From assembly GCF_039541875.1 (NCBI RefSeq), contig NZ_BAABHB010000020.1, forward strand, positions 1 through 64,000: 64,000 nt of DNA. The letters are read 5' to 3'. This stretch comes from Nibrella viscosa (GTDB lineage: Bacteria; Bacteroidota; Bacteroidia; Cytophagales; Spirosomataceae). A model generated the notes under the pieces. The model had not been told where the DNA came from, made no database searches, and was given only the letters and a program-made list of their open reading frames with translations. The position numbers were made by a program, and so were the translations under genes. Below, piece by piece: positions 44,669 through 53,821 of the stretch. Position 1 is the stretch's first letter. Every line of letters begins with the position of its first letter.

Positions 44669-46576
44669 ATGAGAATCCGGACCTTTGAGGAGTATCAGCA
44701 GGCATACGCCTATAGCGTAGAAGACCCTGAAGGCTTCTGGGGCGAAATAGCCCAGAACTTTCAGTGGCGTAAACCCTGGACGAAAACCCTCCAGTGGCAT
44801 TTCGACGAACCTAACGTTCAGTGGTATATCGGCGGTAAACTGAACATCACCGAAAACTGCCTCGACCGCCACCTGGCCGATAAGGGCGATCAGCCGGCCA
44901 TTATCTGGGAGCCTAACGACCCCTCCGAACCGGCAGTGACCCTCACCTACAAAATGCTGCACGACCAGGTATGCCGCTTCGCCAACGTGCTGAAGCGCAA
45001 TGGCGTAGTGAAAGGTGACCGCGTTTGTATCTACATGCCGATGGTACCCGAACTGGCCGTTGCCGTGCTGGCCTGCGCCCGCGTCGGAGCCGTTCACTCG
45101 GTCGTGTTCGGGGGCTTCTCGGCGCAATCGATTGCCGACCGGATCAACGATGCGCAGTGCAACGTGGTGGTCACCTCCGACGGAGCCATGCGGGGCAATA
45201 AGAGTATCCCGATGAAGGATACCGTAGACGACGCCCTAATTGGCTGCCCTTCGGTAAAGCGCGTGATCGTGCTGACTCATACCCGGACGGGCGTATCCAT
45301 GATTAAAGGCCGGGATGTCTGGTGGGAAACCGAAATGAAGCAGGTGACCGCCGACTGCCCCGCCGAGGAGATGGACGCCGAAGATATGCTGTTTATCCTT
45401 TACACCTCCGGCTCGACCGGCAAACCAAAAGGGGTCGTGCATACCTGCGGGGGCTACATGGTGTACACGGCCTACACGTTCCTGAACGTATTCCAGTACG
45501 AACCGGGTTATGTTCATTTCTGTACCGCCGACATCGGCTGGATTACCGGCCACAGCTATATCGTATATGGCCCGCTGGCCAACGGCGCTACCTCCCTGAT
45601 GTTTGAAGGCATTCCGACCTGGCCCGATGCCGGCCGGTTCTGGGATATTGTCGACAAACACAAGGTTGACATTCTGTACACCGCGCCTACCGCCATTCGC
45701 TCGCTGATGGGCTTCGGCCTCGACTATGTAAAAGGGCATGATCTGAGTTCGCTGAAAGTGCTGGGTTCGGTTGGCGAGCCGATCAACGCCGAGGCCTGGC
45801 ACTGGTACGACGATAACATCGGCAAGAACCGCTGCCCGATTGTGGATACCTGGTGGCAAACCGAAAACGGGGGTATCCTGATTTCTCCACTGGCGGGCAT
45901 CACCAAAACCAAACCGACTTACGCGACGCTGCCCCTACCGGGCGTGCAGCCGGTGCTGGTTGATGAGAACGGAGCCGTTATCGAAGGCAACGGCGTCAGT
46001 GGGAACCTGTGCATCAAGTTCCCGTGGCCGAGCATCATCCGCACCACTTACGGCGACCACGAGCGCTGCCGCCAGACCTACTTCTCCACCTACCCCGGCA
46101 TGTACTTCACCGGCGACGGCTGCCTGCGCGATGAAGACGGTTACTACCGCATCACCGGCCGGGTGGACGACGTTTTGAACGTCTCCGGTCACCGCATCGG
46201 TACCGCCGAGGTCGAAAACGCCATCAACATGCACACCGGCGTGGTGGAAAGTGCCGTGGTCGGCTACCCGCACGACATTAAAGGGCAGGGCATTTACGCC
46301 TACGTCATCACCGAGAGTGACCCTGCGCATGAAGCCGATCTGATGCGCCGGGATATTCTGGCGACGGTCAGTCGGATTATCGGCCCCATTGCCAAGCCCG
46401 ACAAGATTCAGTTTGTCAATGGCCTGCCCAAAACCCGGTCGGGCAAGATTATGCGCCGGATTCTCCGCAAAATTGCCGAGGGAGATACCTCCAACCTCGG
46501 CGACACCTCGACGCTGCTCGACCCCGGTGTAGTGGAAGACATCAAAGCCGGTGCATTGGTGGATGTAAAGGCGTAA
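44669..46576 (+). CDS. acs: acetyl-CoA synthetase
   Basis: A 635-residue AMP-forming acetate--CoA ligase. Motifs: YTSGSTGKPKGVVHTCGGY (ATP loop), TADIGWITGHSYIVYGPL, VDTWWQTENGG (the acetate-pocket Trp), YFTGDGCLRDEDGYY, RVDDVLNVSGHRIGTAEVE, and the acetylatable catalytic lysine in PKTRSGKIMRRILRK. Length matches the Acs family. Same strand as prpE, the carrier and the small membrane protein, but separated from the last by about 190 bases of word repeats, so it may have its own promoter. Confidence 0.93.
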   Translation: MRIRTFEEYQQAYAYSVEDPEGFWGEIAQNFQWRKPWTKTLQWHFDEPNVQWYIGGKLNITENCLDRHLADKGDQPAIIWEPNDPSEPAVTLTYKMLHDQVCRFANVLKRNGVVKGDRVCIYMPMVPELAVAVLACARVGAVHSVVFGGFSAQSIADRINDAQCNVVVTSDGAMRGNKSIPMKDTVDDALIGCPSVKRVIVLTHTRTGVSMIKGRDVWWETEMKQVTADCPAEEMDAEDMLFILYTSGSTGKPKGVVHTCGGYMVYTAYTFLNVFQYEPGYVHFCTADIGWITGHSYIVYGPLANGATSLMFEGIPTWPDAGRFWDIVDKHKVDILYTAPTAIRSLMGFGLDYVKGHDLSSLKVLGSVGEPINAEAWHWYDDNIGKNRCPIVDTWWQTENGGILISPLAGITKTKPTYATLPLPGVQPVLVDENGAVIEGNGVSGNLCIKFPWPSIIRTTYGDHERCRQTYFSTYPGMYFTGDGCLRDEDGYYRITGRVDDVLNVSGHRIGTAEVENAINMHTGVVESAVVGYPHDIKGQGIYAYVITESDPAHEADLMRRDILATVSRIIGPIAKPDKIQFVNGLPKTRSGKIMRRILRKIAEGDTSNLGDTSTLLDPGVVEDIKAGALVDVKA

Positions 46577-46614
46577 GGAGCCCGGAATCTGTTATCTTTA
46601 CGGAAAGGACGTTG

Positions 46615-46694
46615 GACGTTAGACAGTAGATATTAAACGCTGGAGAGGTTTTTGAGGTCTAACATCTTTAGTCTAACGTCTACTGTCTAACGTC
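46615..46694. repeat. word-based inverted repeat (GACGTTAGACAGTAGA)
   Basis: GACGTTAGACAGTAGA (46615-46630) pairs perfectly with TCTACTGTCTAACGTC (46679-46694), 16 bp. The interior contains further copies of GGTCTAACATC and AGTCTAACG. A TATCTTTA box (46593-46600) lies just upstream. It sits between acs and the DUF29 gene. Confidence 0.85.
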
Positions 46695-46721
46695 TTATAA
46701 AAACGTCAACCAAAAGCGGTT

Positions 46722-47162
46722 ATGAAACGGAATTGGGAAACACTGACGGCAACATCGTACCAGGAGTCGGTGGCAGAATTGAGAGAGGCCCTTCAGAACC
46801 AGGAGTTTGACGAAGTAGCCCTGGGGTTGGATGCCCTTTACGAAAGCATGTCGCAGGAAAGCCGCCGGGCTTTGAAAAGCCAGTTAATCCGCCTGATGAT
46901 GCACATCTTGAAGTGGACTATTCAGCCTGAGAAACGCAGCCGCAGTTGGGCATTGTCAATTGAGAACGCCCGTTTCCTTATCCGCGACCTCCAGGAGGAA
47001 CGTCCCAGCCTGACGCGTGCTGTCATTGAACGAGATTTCTGGGCCAAAGCCTTCGCGCAGGCCAAACGGGAAGCCGCTATTGAAACCGGCAAGCGCATTG
47101 ATCTGGATACGCTTTCATGGGAGGCTGTTATGGAAACGGATTACCAGTTGCCGATTGAGTAG
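46722..47162 (+). CDS. DUF29-like protein
   Basis: A 146-residue soluble helical protein. NWETLTATSYQESVAELREAL at the N-terminus (split here as NWETL...VAELREAL), SRRALKSQLIRLMMHILKW and PEKRSRSWALSIENAR match the DUF29 family, abundant in cyanobacteria and scattered elsewhere. Its function is unknown; DNA- or nuclease-related roles have only been speculated. It stands alone between a word-repeat hairpin and a terminator. The patchy family distribution suggests acquisition by transfer. Confidence 0.78.
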   Translation: MKRNWETLTATSYQESVAELREALQNQEFDEVALGLDALYESMSQESRRALKSQLIRLMMHILKWTIQPEKRSRSWALSIENARFLIRDLQEERPSLTRAVIERDFWAKAFAQAKREAAIETGKRIDLDTLSWEAVMETDYQLPIE

Positions 47163-47191
47163 TAGCAATTCTACCGCATAACAACCTACTG

Positions 47192-47220
47192 AAAACGCCG
47201 GTCCAGTGTCCGGCGTTTTT
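47192..47220 (+). terminator. intrinsic terminator after the DUF29 gene
   Basis: AAAACGCCGG (47192-47201) pairs with CCGGCGTTTT (47210-47219) and is followed by more T. It lies 30 bases after the stop. Confidence 0.88.
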
Positions 47221-47232
47221 CGTTATTTTTGA

Positions 47233-47555
47233 CTAAATAAAGCTCTGATTCGCGATTTAATTACCAAAGAGGTAAGAAACTGGGAACGCAAGTCGGGTAA
47301 AGCTGCCGGTGATGAGGAGTAACTCTCTAATTATCAGCAGCCTGTTCAACTTAGTCCTTTTTCAACATCGGTCGGATAGAAGATAAAGAACAAGAGGAGG
47401 TTAGGGCTTCCTTTATAGAGTCGAGTAATAAATTGGATTACGAAATCCTGGCAGTACAGGTGCTAACTAAAACATTTGATTACGATTCGGAAGAAAAGCT
47501 ACACGAAACTACCCAGCGAAAGGTTCCATATCCTCCCTCTTATTTTGCATGGTAA
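47233..47555 (+). pseudogene. probable decayed coding remnants
   Basis: Two adjacent fragments read like protein but have no starts. At 47233-47322 a frame gives ALIRDLITKEVRNWERKSGK and ends at TAA. At 47355-47555 a 66-codon frame gives SSNKLDYEILAVQVLTKTFD with acidic flanks and ends at TAA. Both lie in AT-richer DNA. I do not recognise either; the first has the flavour of a small antitoxin or DNA-binding tail. The rest of 47163-47805 holds terminators and the leader of the receptor gene. Confidence 0.3.
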
Positions 47556-47556
47556 C

Positions 47557-47585
47557 AAAAAAGCCCTCCGACGTCGGAGGGCTTT
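47557..47585 (-). terminator. 26-bp perfect palindrome with A tract
   Basis: AAAGCCCTCCGAC (47560-47572) is directly followed by its reverse complement GTCGGAGGGCTTT (47573-47585). Six As precede it, so a minus-strand transcript would have a proper T run. On the plus strand it is followed by AGGCTG, a poor terminator. It may stop antisense transcription or act as a leader element before the receptor gene. Confidence 0.6.
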
Positions 47586-47805
47586 AGGCTGTCTTCAAAA
47601 TAAACTCGGCTCTAATATGCAGTTTCTCATGGAGCCGTTTGGCCAGGTCCATTCTAACCAAGTAATCCTCCTTTACTCCTTTTACCCCTTTCCTCTCTTC
47701 TCCACTCATACCGGATTTTTACCGTTTAAACAATTGCTTTTTATTATCTATGATATAACATATAATTTGGCGTCAGAAAAGTCAGCACTTATAACACACC
47801 ACACC

Positions 47806-50241
47806 ATGATGAACACTTTACGAAAATTCGTTGTCAGCATTATCTTCTTTTTACCAGCTCTGCTGACTACAGCCCAAGCCAAAGATCTCCAGTCAATTAC
47901 CGGCACCCTTATTGATCCCGCTGGGGCGGCCGTTGAGTTTGCTACCGTGGCGCTGCACCGGGCCGGTGATTCGGTGGTGGTCAAAACGGAGTTCAGCGAC
48001 AGCAAAGGAGCCTTTCTGTTTGAACGCATCGCCACGGGTCAGTACTTTGTGTCGGTATCGATGGTCGGCTTCGACCGCTACCGTACCCAGCCGTTCAGCC
48101 ATACCGAAACGGGTACTAACCTGCCCACCATCAAACTTACGGCCAGCGGCAGCACTACCTTACAGGAAGTGACGGTACAGGGACGGAAGCCGCTCTTTGA
48201 GCGCGAGCCCGACCGGCTGATCGTCAACGTCGAGTCCAGTCCACTCAGCGCCGGGGCCACTTCACTGGACATCCTGAGCCGGGCACCGGGCGTCACGGTA
48301 GACCAGAACGACAACATTGGCCTGCGCGGTAAGCAGGGCGTACTAGTGCTGATCGACGGCAAACGTATTCCCATGACCGGCAGCGAACTGGCCGACCTGC
48401 TGCGCTCGACGCCCGCCAACCAAATTGAGAAAATTGAACTGATTACCAATCCGTCGGCCAGGTATGATGCCGCCGGCAGTGCGGGGATCATCTCGATCAA
48501 AATGAAGAAAGACGGCCGCAACGGCACCAACGGTAACGTCAATGGTAGCTACGGGCACGGCCGGTTCAGTCGCCTGGTCGGTGGCTTATCGCTCAACCAC
48601 CGGCAGAAGAACCTGAACGTGTTTGGCAACTACACCTACACCAATCAGAGTACCGTCAATGCTCTGGATATTCACCGTGATTTTTTTGAGAACAGCCGGT
48701 TTGTCGGCAGCAGCGATCAGGCCAACGACGGCGTACACGACCGGCAGGTGCATAACTGGCGGGCCGGTGCTGAGTATACCAGTTCCAGGAAAACGGTGAT
48801 CGGTGTAGCGGCCGGTGGAGTTGTCAGCCAGGTCATCAGCGAAGGCCGCAATGCCAGCAGAACGTACGACGAATGGGCAAAGCCGCTGGCCAGTTACCAG
48901 TCGGCCAATGATCGTACATCGCTCAACCCGAATGCCTCTGGTAACCTGAACGTGAAGCACACCTTCAAACAGGGCAGCGAACTGACCGCCGATGCCGACT
49001 ACGCCCACTACACTACCCACCGGGTGCAGCAGCTTAAAACCACCTACACCTTCCCGGTCTGGTCGCCGGTTCAGTTGAACGGCGACCAGACCGGCGAGCT
49101 GATTATCCAATCCGCCAAAGCCGATTACAGCCACTCGTTCGGCCCGAAAGGCCGGCTCGAAACGGGCGTCAAAATCAGTAAAGTCAATTCGGATAACAAC
49201 GTGCTGTTCACCACCCTCAGCGAGGGGCAGTCGGTTATCGACACCGGCAAGTCTAACCGCTTCCGGTACGACGAAACCATCCGGGCGGGGTACATCAACT
49301 ACAGCCGGTCAGTTAAAAAGCTATCGTTCCAGCTTGGCCTGCGGGGCGAACAGACCCTGGCCATCGGGCGGCAGGACATCGGCAATCAGAACTTCACCCG
49401 CAACTATTTCCAGCTATTCCCCAGCGCATCTGTTAAGCAAACCCTGTCGGACAAACACGAACTGGCTATAGCCATGAGCCGCCGGATCGACCGGCCCTCG
49501 TACAGTCAGCTCAATCCGTTCCGGGCCTATATCGACGTCACTACCTACGGCTCCGGTAACCCCTACCTGCGGCCGCAGCTCAGCTACAATGTAGACCTGT
49601 CGCATACCTTCCTGAAGAAGTATGTGACCTCCTTCGGTATCAGTTCAACGGCCTATCCCATCATCAACGTGGTACAGCCCGCCCCCGACGGCGACCGGAT
49701 GGTAGTATCTACGTTCCAGAACCTGAAGCGGCAGGATAACTACACGCTCACGCTAACCATCCCGATTGAGGTCACCAGGTGGTGGGGCATGTCGAACAAC
49801 TTTGTCGGGTATTACGGCCGTTTTATCGGCGATCTGGCCGGAACCTCCATCAACAAAGGCCTGCCCGCGTTCAACATCAACAGCAGCAACACCTTCACGC
49901 TGGGCAACGGCTGGGGTGCCGACCTGACGGCCATGTTCCAGTCCCGCGAACTGTACGGTTTCATGCTGGTGCGGCCGCTCGGTCAGGTAGCGGTTGGCGT
50001 GCAGAAGAGTGTCTGGGGCAAAAAAGGCACGTTCCGCTTCAACGCCACGGATTTGTTCTTCACCAATAAGGTACGGGCCACATCGAGCTATGCCAACTAT
50101 GTCGAGCGGTTCTACCAGCGGCAGGATTCCCGCGCAGCTACCGTCTCGTTTACCTATCGTTTCGGTCGCGACACGGTGCCGCCGGCCCGCCGGCGGGCCG
50201 GTGGTGCAGAGGAAGAAAAGCGCCGGGCGGGTGGCTCGTAA
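47806..50241 (+). CDS. TonB-dependent receptor-like outer membrane beta-barrel
   Basis: About 811 residues from ATG 47806; the open frame upstream has no signal peptide and is excluded. Signal peptide MMNTLRKFVVSIIFFLPALL...AQA, then a carboxypeptidase-regulatory-like domain (about 28-115, GTLIDPAGAAVEFATVALHR). A plug domain follows (about 120-215, SLDILSRAPGVTV, GVLVLIDGKRIPM). A large C-terminal barrel (OMP_b-brl_3 type) contains RPSYSQLNPFRAYIDV and ends FTYRFGRDT plus an Arg/Glu-rich tail. Such receptors import or sense unknown ligands. There is no SusD partner, so it is not a classical SusC. Convergent with the CHAT operon. Confidence 0.88.
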   Translation: MMNTLRKFVVSIIFFLPALLTTAQAKDLQSITGTLIDPAGAAVEFATVALHRAGDSVVVKTEFSDSKGAFLFERIATGQYFVSVSMVGFDRYRTQPFSHTETGTNLPTIKLTASGSTTLQEVTVQGRKPLFEREPDRLIVNVESSPLSAGATSLDILSRAPGVTVDQNDNIGLRGKQGVLVLIDGKRIPMTGSELADLLRSTPANQIEKIELITNPSARYDAAGSAGIISIKMKKDGRNGTNGNVNGSYGHGRFSRLVGGLSLNHRQKNLNVFGNYTYTNQSTVNALDIHRDFFENSRFVGSSDQANDGVHDRQVHNWRAGAEYTSSRKTVIGVAAGGVVSQVISEGRNASRTYDEWAKPLASYQSANDRTSLNPNASGNLNVKHTFKQGSELTADADYAHYTTHRVQQLKTTYTFPVWSPVQLNGDQTGELIIQSAKADYSHSFGPKGRLETGVKISKVNSDNNVLFTTLSEGQSVIDTGKSNRFRYDETIRAGYINYSRSVKKLSFQLGLRGEQTLAIGRQDIGNQNFTRNYFQLFPSASVKQTLSDKHELAIAMSRRIDRPSYSQLNPFRAYIDVTTYGSGNPYLRPQLSYNVDLSHTFLKKYVTSFGISSTAYPIINVVQPAPDGDRMVVSTFQNLKRQDNYTLTLTIPIEVTRWWGMSNNFVGYYGRFIGDLAGTSINKGLPAFNINSSNTFTLGNGWGADLTAMFQSRELYGFMLVRPLGQVAVGVQKSVWGKKGTFRFNATDLFFTNKVRATSSYANYVERFYQRQDSRAATVSFTYRFGRDTVPPARRRAGGAEEEKRRAGGS

Positions 50242-50276
50242 GACAGCGTGAGGCAAAACCAAGGGGGTAGCCATTC

Positions 50277-52304
50277 CTAACTTTCCTCTGTTCCCTGCGG
50301 AAACAAGGATACAATTCGGTAGGCTAGTTGCCGAACGGCCCCAACGTGAGCTACGCTTACCTGGCTAGACTCGATCAGCTCCGGATACCAGTGAATATAC
50401 CGTGCAATTTGTCGGCGGGTCGAATAAACCTCAAAGGAGTTCCGACCCGCCGAATGGAGTAACGCATGGACACAGCCAACCGCCTGTTCCTCTGCCTCTT
50501 CATTAGTTGCAGAGGATTTTTTTTTGTCCGGCAGCAACAAAGAAAGCAACCAGATCTCGATCAAATTTCCGTAGGCCCAGGTGACCTCCTGCTGTTTTTT
50601 GCTACGCAGGTCGATTCGGGACAGTTCCAGCGTCAGAAACCACAGGTCATTGATCGACTCCCAATCATTGTTGCCCACTACCCGTTTTCGAGCGTTGATG
50701 TCCATATGATGCAAAACAATGGTGAGGGAGATATACTGCACCAGCAGCCAGGCGTTATTACGCTTCAGCATATAGGCTTCCCAGTAATGGTCACGCGCCT
50801 GACTCAGGAGCGTAAAAACCTGATCATTCGTACCCTCCCCGTTCATGGTGAACCGGATCTGAGCCTGCCGTTTTTCGGTACTGGCCAGTAGGCTGAAAAT
50901 ATCGATGTTTTTATCAGGTATCCGCTCCAGAAGTCGGTTAAGTCGTGCTTTGGCATTCTCGATTCGTTCTTCGGCATCGTTTGCTTCCGCCGACATACTC
51001 TGTTTTTTGTCGTCAGAGGGTGAAAAATTCATTTCTTTCCAGTCGGAAGACAGTTGCCGCGTAATCTCATCCGTGTAATTTAAGGCAGCCTCGATGCTGT
51101 GTCTGGCCTGTTCAATCTGGACGTCCGACAGTTGCTGGTCAATATCGGCCGGCAACGACGCATAGGTGGTCAGGCTGGCCCAGTCGTGGGTACTCTCCAT
51201 CTGGGCGTACAGGCGCCGGCGCAGATCGTACAGCAACCGGCGCGGATCGACGCCCCACAAGAGACCTTCGTACAGACACTCCACCAGCCTGACGGAACCC
51301 TGGAACGAGAGCGGAAACTGACTGGCCACCACCATCGGAATACCCGACTCGTGCAGGGCGTGGGCAATACTGGCCCCGGCTCCGGCCACTGAGCCTACAT
51401 TGCCGCTATCACAACTGGCCAGGGTAACCACTACCGGTTTGGCCAGACTGTCACTATCGGGGCGTTTAGAAGGGCGCAGCGCGGTGGCTAACCGGTGCCC
51501 GCTAATGTACTCCGGCTTAGATGGGTCCTGCTCATTGTGCAAGGCCAGGTAAAAGCGGGAGTTAAAATTCTCTTCGCGCTTAATGCCGTGGGCCAGAATG
51601 TGGACGTGCGTGAACGAGTTGGTGGCGCACGCCCGCTCAATGCGTTCAATAGTGGCCTCGGGCAGAAAAACAAAGTGTTCTTCCAGCTTCTCGCGCTGCA
51701 TGTCCGGGTTATTCTTATCGTAATATTTCACCCAGGGCGCAATGAGTTTTCGCAGCGTCAACAAGTGCGACTGTAACGGAATGTCACCTACGCCCGGAGG
51801 GGCTGCGGCCACAAACAGGATGCGCGGTTTTTTAGGCCACTGCAACTGTTCGCCGGGAACGCGCCGGATTTCTCTGGTCAGGCAGATGGGCATCTGGGGT
51901 TGTAACAACAAATGCTGCCCCGCACCCGGTACGCCGTTGGGTGCCAGCGAAAGCTCAAACGGCAGCAGGGCCAGTTCGGAGGCCGAAATGATCAGCCGCA
52001 GGTGCGTCAGGCTATTTGTCGACTGATCCGATTTGTTCGACTCAGCCGTCAGACCGGGAATGCCTCCCAGCAGTTCCCCAATTATCTTGGCGGTATCGGT
52101 AAGCTCAAACAGACGGGCATTGTCGCCGGCTTCATAGCGAAGGCCACTCAGCCGATGCAGAAACTGATTATGCTCGAAGGGAACATAGATGGTCACGGCT
52201 GCGTGATTTTCGCAGAGAGCCAGATAGGGTGTCAGTGGCGACAGCAACTGGTTATTAGGTGGACCGTGCCGCAGCAGTTCAAGCGTAATGGTGCGCATTG
52301 CCAT
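50277..52304 (-). CDS. CHAT-domain (caspase-like) protease
   Basis: About 675 residues from ATG 52304 (or 52298), four bases after the preceding gene's stop. The frame is open to a TTG at 52427, but that would overlap the neighbour. The N-terminal half contains the CHAT peptidase: catalytic His in THVHILAHGIKREE (about residue 239) and Cys in VVTLASCDSGNVGS (about 298), followed by GIPMVVASQFPLS. Residues about 400-675 are helical and probably regulatory (long acidic helix ANDAEERIENAKARLNRLLE; WLLVQYISLTIVLHHMD). No signal peptide. CHAT proteases cleave partner proteins in bacterial immunity and death pathways. It is the last gene of the four-gene operon. Confidence 0.87.
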   Translation of the reverse strand: MAMRTITLELLRHGPPNNQLLSPLTPYLALCENHAAVTIYVPFEHNQFLHRLSGLRYEAGDNARLFELTDTAKIIGELLGGIPGLTAESNKSDQSTNSLTHLRLIISASELALLPFELSLAPNGVPGAGQHLLLQPQMPICLTREIRRVPGEQLQWPKKPRILFVAAAPPGVGDIPLQSHLLTLRKLIAPWVKYYDKNNPDMQREKLEEHFVFLPEATIERIERACATNSFTHVHILAHGIKREENFNSRFYLALHNEQDPSKPEYISGHRLATALRPSKRPDSDSLAKPVVVTLASCDSGNVGSVAGAGASIAHALHESGIPMVVASQFPLSFQGSVRLVECLYEGLLWGVDPRRLLYDLRRRLYAQMESTHDWASLTTYASLPADIDQQLSDVQIEQARHSIEAALNYTDEITRQLSSDWKEMNFSPSDDKKQSMSAEANDAEERIENAKARLNRLLERIPDKNIDIFSLLASTEKRQAQIRFTMNGEGTNDQVFTLLSQARDHYWEAYMLKRNNAWLLVQYISLTIVLHHMDINARKRVVGNNDWESINDLWFLTLELSRIDLRSKKQQEVTWAYGNLIEIWLLSLLLPDKKKSSATNEEAEEQAVGCVHALLHSAGRNSFEVYSTRRQIARYIHWYPELIESSQVSVAHVGAVRQLAYRIVSLFPQGTEES

Positions 52305-52308
52305 TGGG

Positions 52309-53820
52309 TTAATGCCTGGTGAAACGACTCTTTTCAACAGAAACGAGCTGGTATGTTTCCGACGTAGTTTTTTGTACTTCCTGTAATTCGCCATGCGTCC
52401 GTTCTCCGTCCGCCCAAATAACCACAACTGTTAGCTGCCGCTGTACCAGATTGGGAAAATCATCCAGCTTTTGCATATCCCTGGCACCAAATACATCGAA
52501 GACGTTCTTAAATTCGTCGGCATCCTTCAGCACGTTGGCGTCCAGCCTGATCAGGCGAACCCAGGTACCGCTGTTGAAATACCACCCCCGCCCTTTTCGC
52601 CGGGGTAACGCCCGCCGGAGGTGTGTATGCCCCGCAATCAGAAAGTCGGGGCCGTTGCCAATCAGTTCGTCAAGGTCTCGGAAGGTCGTGTCATCATCGG
52701 TCAGATCAAAACTCCGATCATGCTGAAGTTTTTCCAGCGCCCGGCGCAACACTTCGTGGGGCTCAGAGCCGGAAACCAGGCTTATAAGCGCATCAGAAAG
52801 GCCCAGGTATTCGCCCCTGGCGTCGGCGGGTACCAGCGACAAGGGGTCTACGCCCTGTAGGAACTGCGCTTCGGCGGCTTTCAGCAAGGCTTCTTTGTAC
52901 GCAGTGCCGCCCCGTCTGGCTACTCCGGTCAGCTCATCGGGCTGGGTAGTGGTCAGCAGGTCGGGCGGTAAAACCTGCTGTTCAATTTCCGCCTGACCCT
53001 CTGCACTCAGGAAACCGGTGATTCGCCTGGCTTTGTCAACGATACGGCGGGTAAGGGTTGCCGCAATCGCCTTTACTTTTATCCGTTGATTGGGGTCCAG
53101 GGCCAGTAGGGTCGGAATCACCGCCTGCATCTCAGGTTTCAGCAGGTCCACAAACGGATACGTTTCTTTTATATCGTTCATGACCTCCACCACCAGCTGA
53201 GAACCGGCATTGGGTGTCCAGCTATCAACGGGGCGGCTCTGCACCATGTCCCGACCAATGCGCCGGAGCCTCTCGTAGTCTGTCACATTCCAGGTGTCCA
53301 CCTCATTGCCGTGTACGCAAAGCACCTCTGCCTTACCTACGCGACACAGAAATCCGGCACCCTCAAAGGTAAGCATGATCCGCCCCCTGGCCTTTTCGTC
53401 GCGCCCGGCCAGTAGGTCAAGCAGCCGGGCCCGCACCCACGGCAGAGCCAGTTCCAGGTCATGATTACCCAGATTAATGATCAGCCACCGGTTTTTGGTA
53501 GCGGCTATTTTCTGCAGGGCTTTCCAGACCGGGGCAAAAGCCGGGTCGCCCACAATGCGCTCCAGCTTGTCGACGGCCCCGTGCGGATCAAAGGCCAGGG
53601 CGGGTTTTTCGGCCAGAAAGTCGACCAGATCGCCGTTAATGAGCAGCGCAACCTGCTTGTCTTTGGCGCGACTACACACTACATCGGCCAGATGCCCCAA
53701 CTCAGCCGCTGCGTTGAAAATCTGGAACCCGTTCCTCCCACCCAGATGAAGGTCCGAGATCACATACAATTCATCATACTGCGGCAGGTGATCTGCGGCT
53801 ATAGACAGGCTTTTTCTCAT
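52309..53820 (-). CDS. calcineurin-like metallophosphoesterase
   Basis: 503 residues. The binuclear-metal motifs are complete: YVISDLHLGGRNG (D23, H25), INGDLVDF, IINLGNHDLEL, CVHGNEVD and IAGHTHLRR. Residues about 200-380 form an insertion with helices and no recognised motif, so the protein is much longer than a minimal phosphoesterase (about 250). No signal peptide. The start (53820) is one base after the subtilisin gene's stop, and its own stop is four bases before the CHAT gene's ATG, so coupling is tight. Substrate unknown: nucleic acid, cyclic nucleotide or phosphoprotein are all possible. Confidence 0.87.
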   Translation of the reverse strand: MRKSLSIAADHLPQYDELYVISDLHLGGRNGFQIFNAAAELGHLADVVCSRAKDKQVALLINGDLVDFLAEKPALAFDPHGAVDKLERIVGDPAFAPVWKALQKIAATKNRWLIINLGNHDLELALPWVRARLLDLLAGRDEKARGRIMLTFEGAGFLCRVGKAEVLCVHGNEVDTWNVTDYERLRRIGRDMVQSRPVDSWTPNAGSQLVVEVMNDIKETYPFVDLLKPEMQAVIPTLLALDPNQRIKVKAIAATLTRRIVDKARRITGFLSAEGQAEIEQQVLPPDLLTTTQPDELTGVARRGGTAYKEALLKAAEAQFLQGVDPLSLVPADARGEYLGLSDALISLVSGSEPHEVLRRALEKLQHDRSFDLTDDDTTFRDLDELIGNGPDFLIAGHTHLRRALPRRKGRGWYFNSGTWVRLIRLDANVLKDADEFKNVFDVFGARDMQKLDDFPNLVQRQLTVVVIWADGERTHGELQEVQKTTSETYQLVSVEKSRFTRH

Positions 53821-53821
53821 A

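Noticed and set aside
47806..50241. TonB-type receptor as a SusC of a polysaccharide utilisation locus
   Set aside because: No SusD follows, and plug/barrel features fit the OMP_b-brl_3 type instead.
50466..50891. A 141-codon plus-strand frame within the CHAT gene
   Set aside because: Lies wholly opposite a supported gene and shows no domain or start signal.
50277..52304. CHAT gene as part of a CRISPR-guided (Craspase-type) or gasdermin system
   Set aside because: No Cas effector, CRISPR array or gasdermin-sized membrane-pore gene is present nearby; the partners are other proteases and a phosphoesterase.
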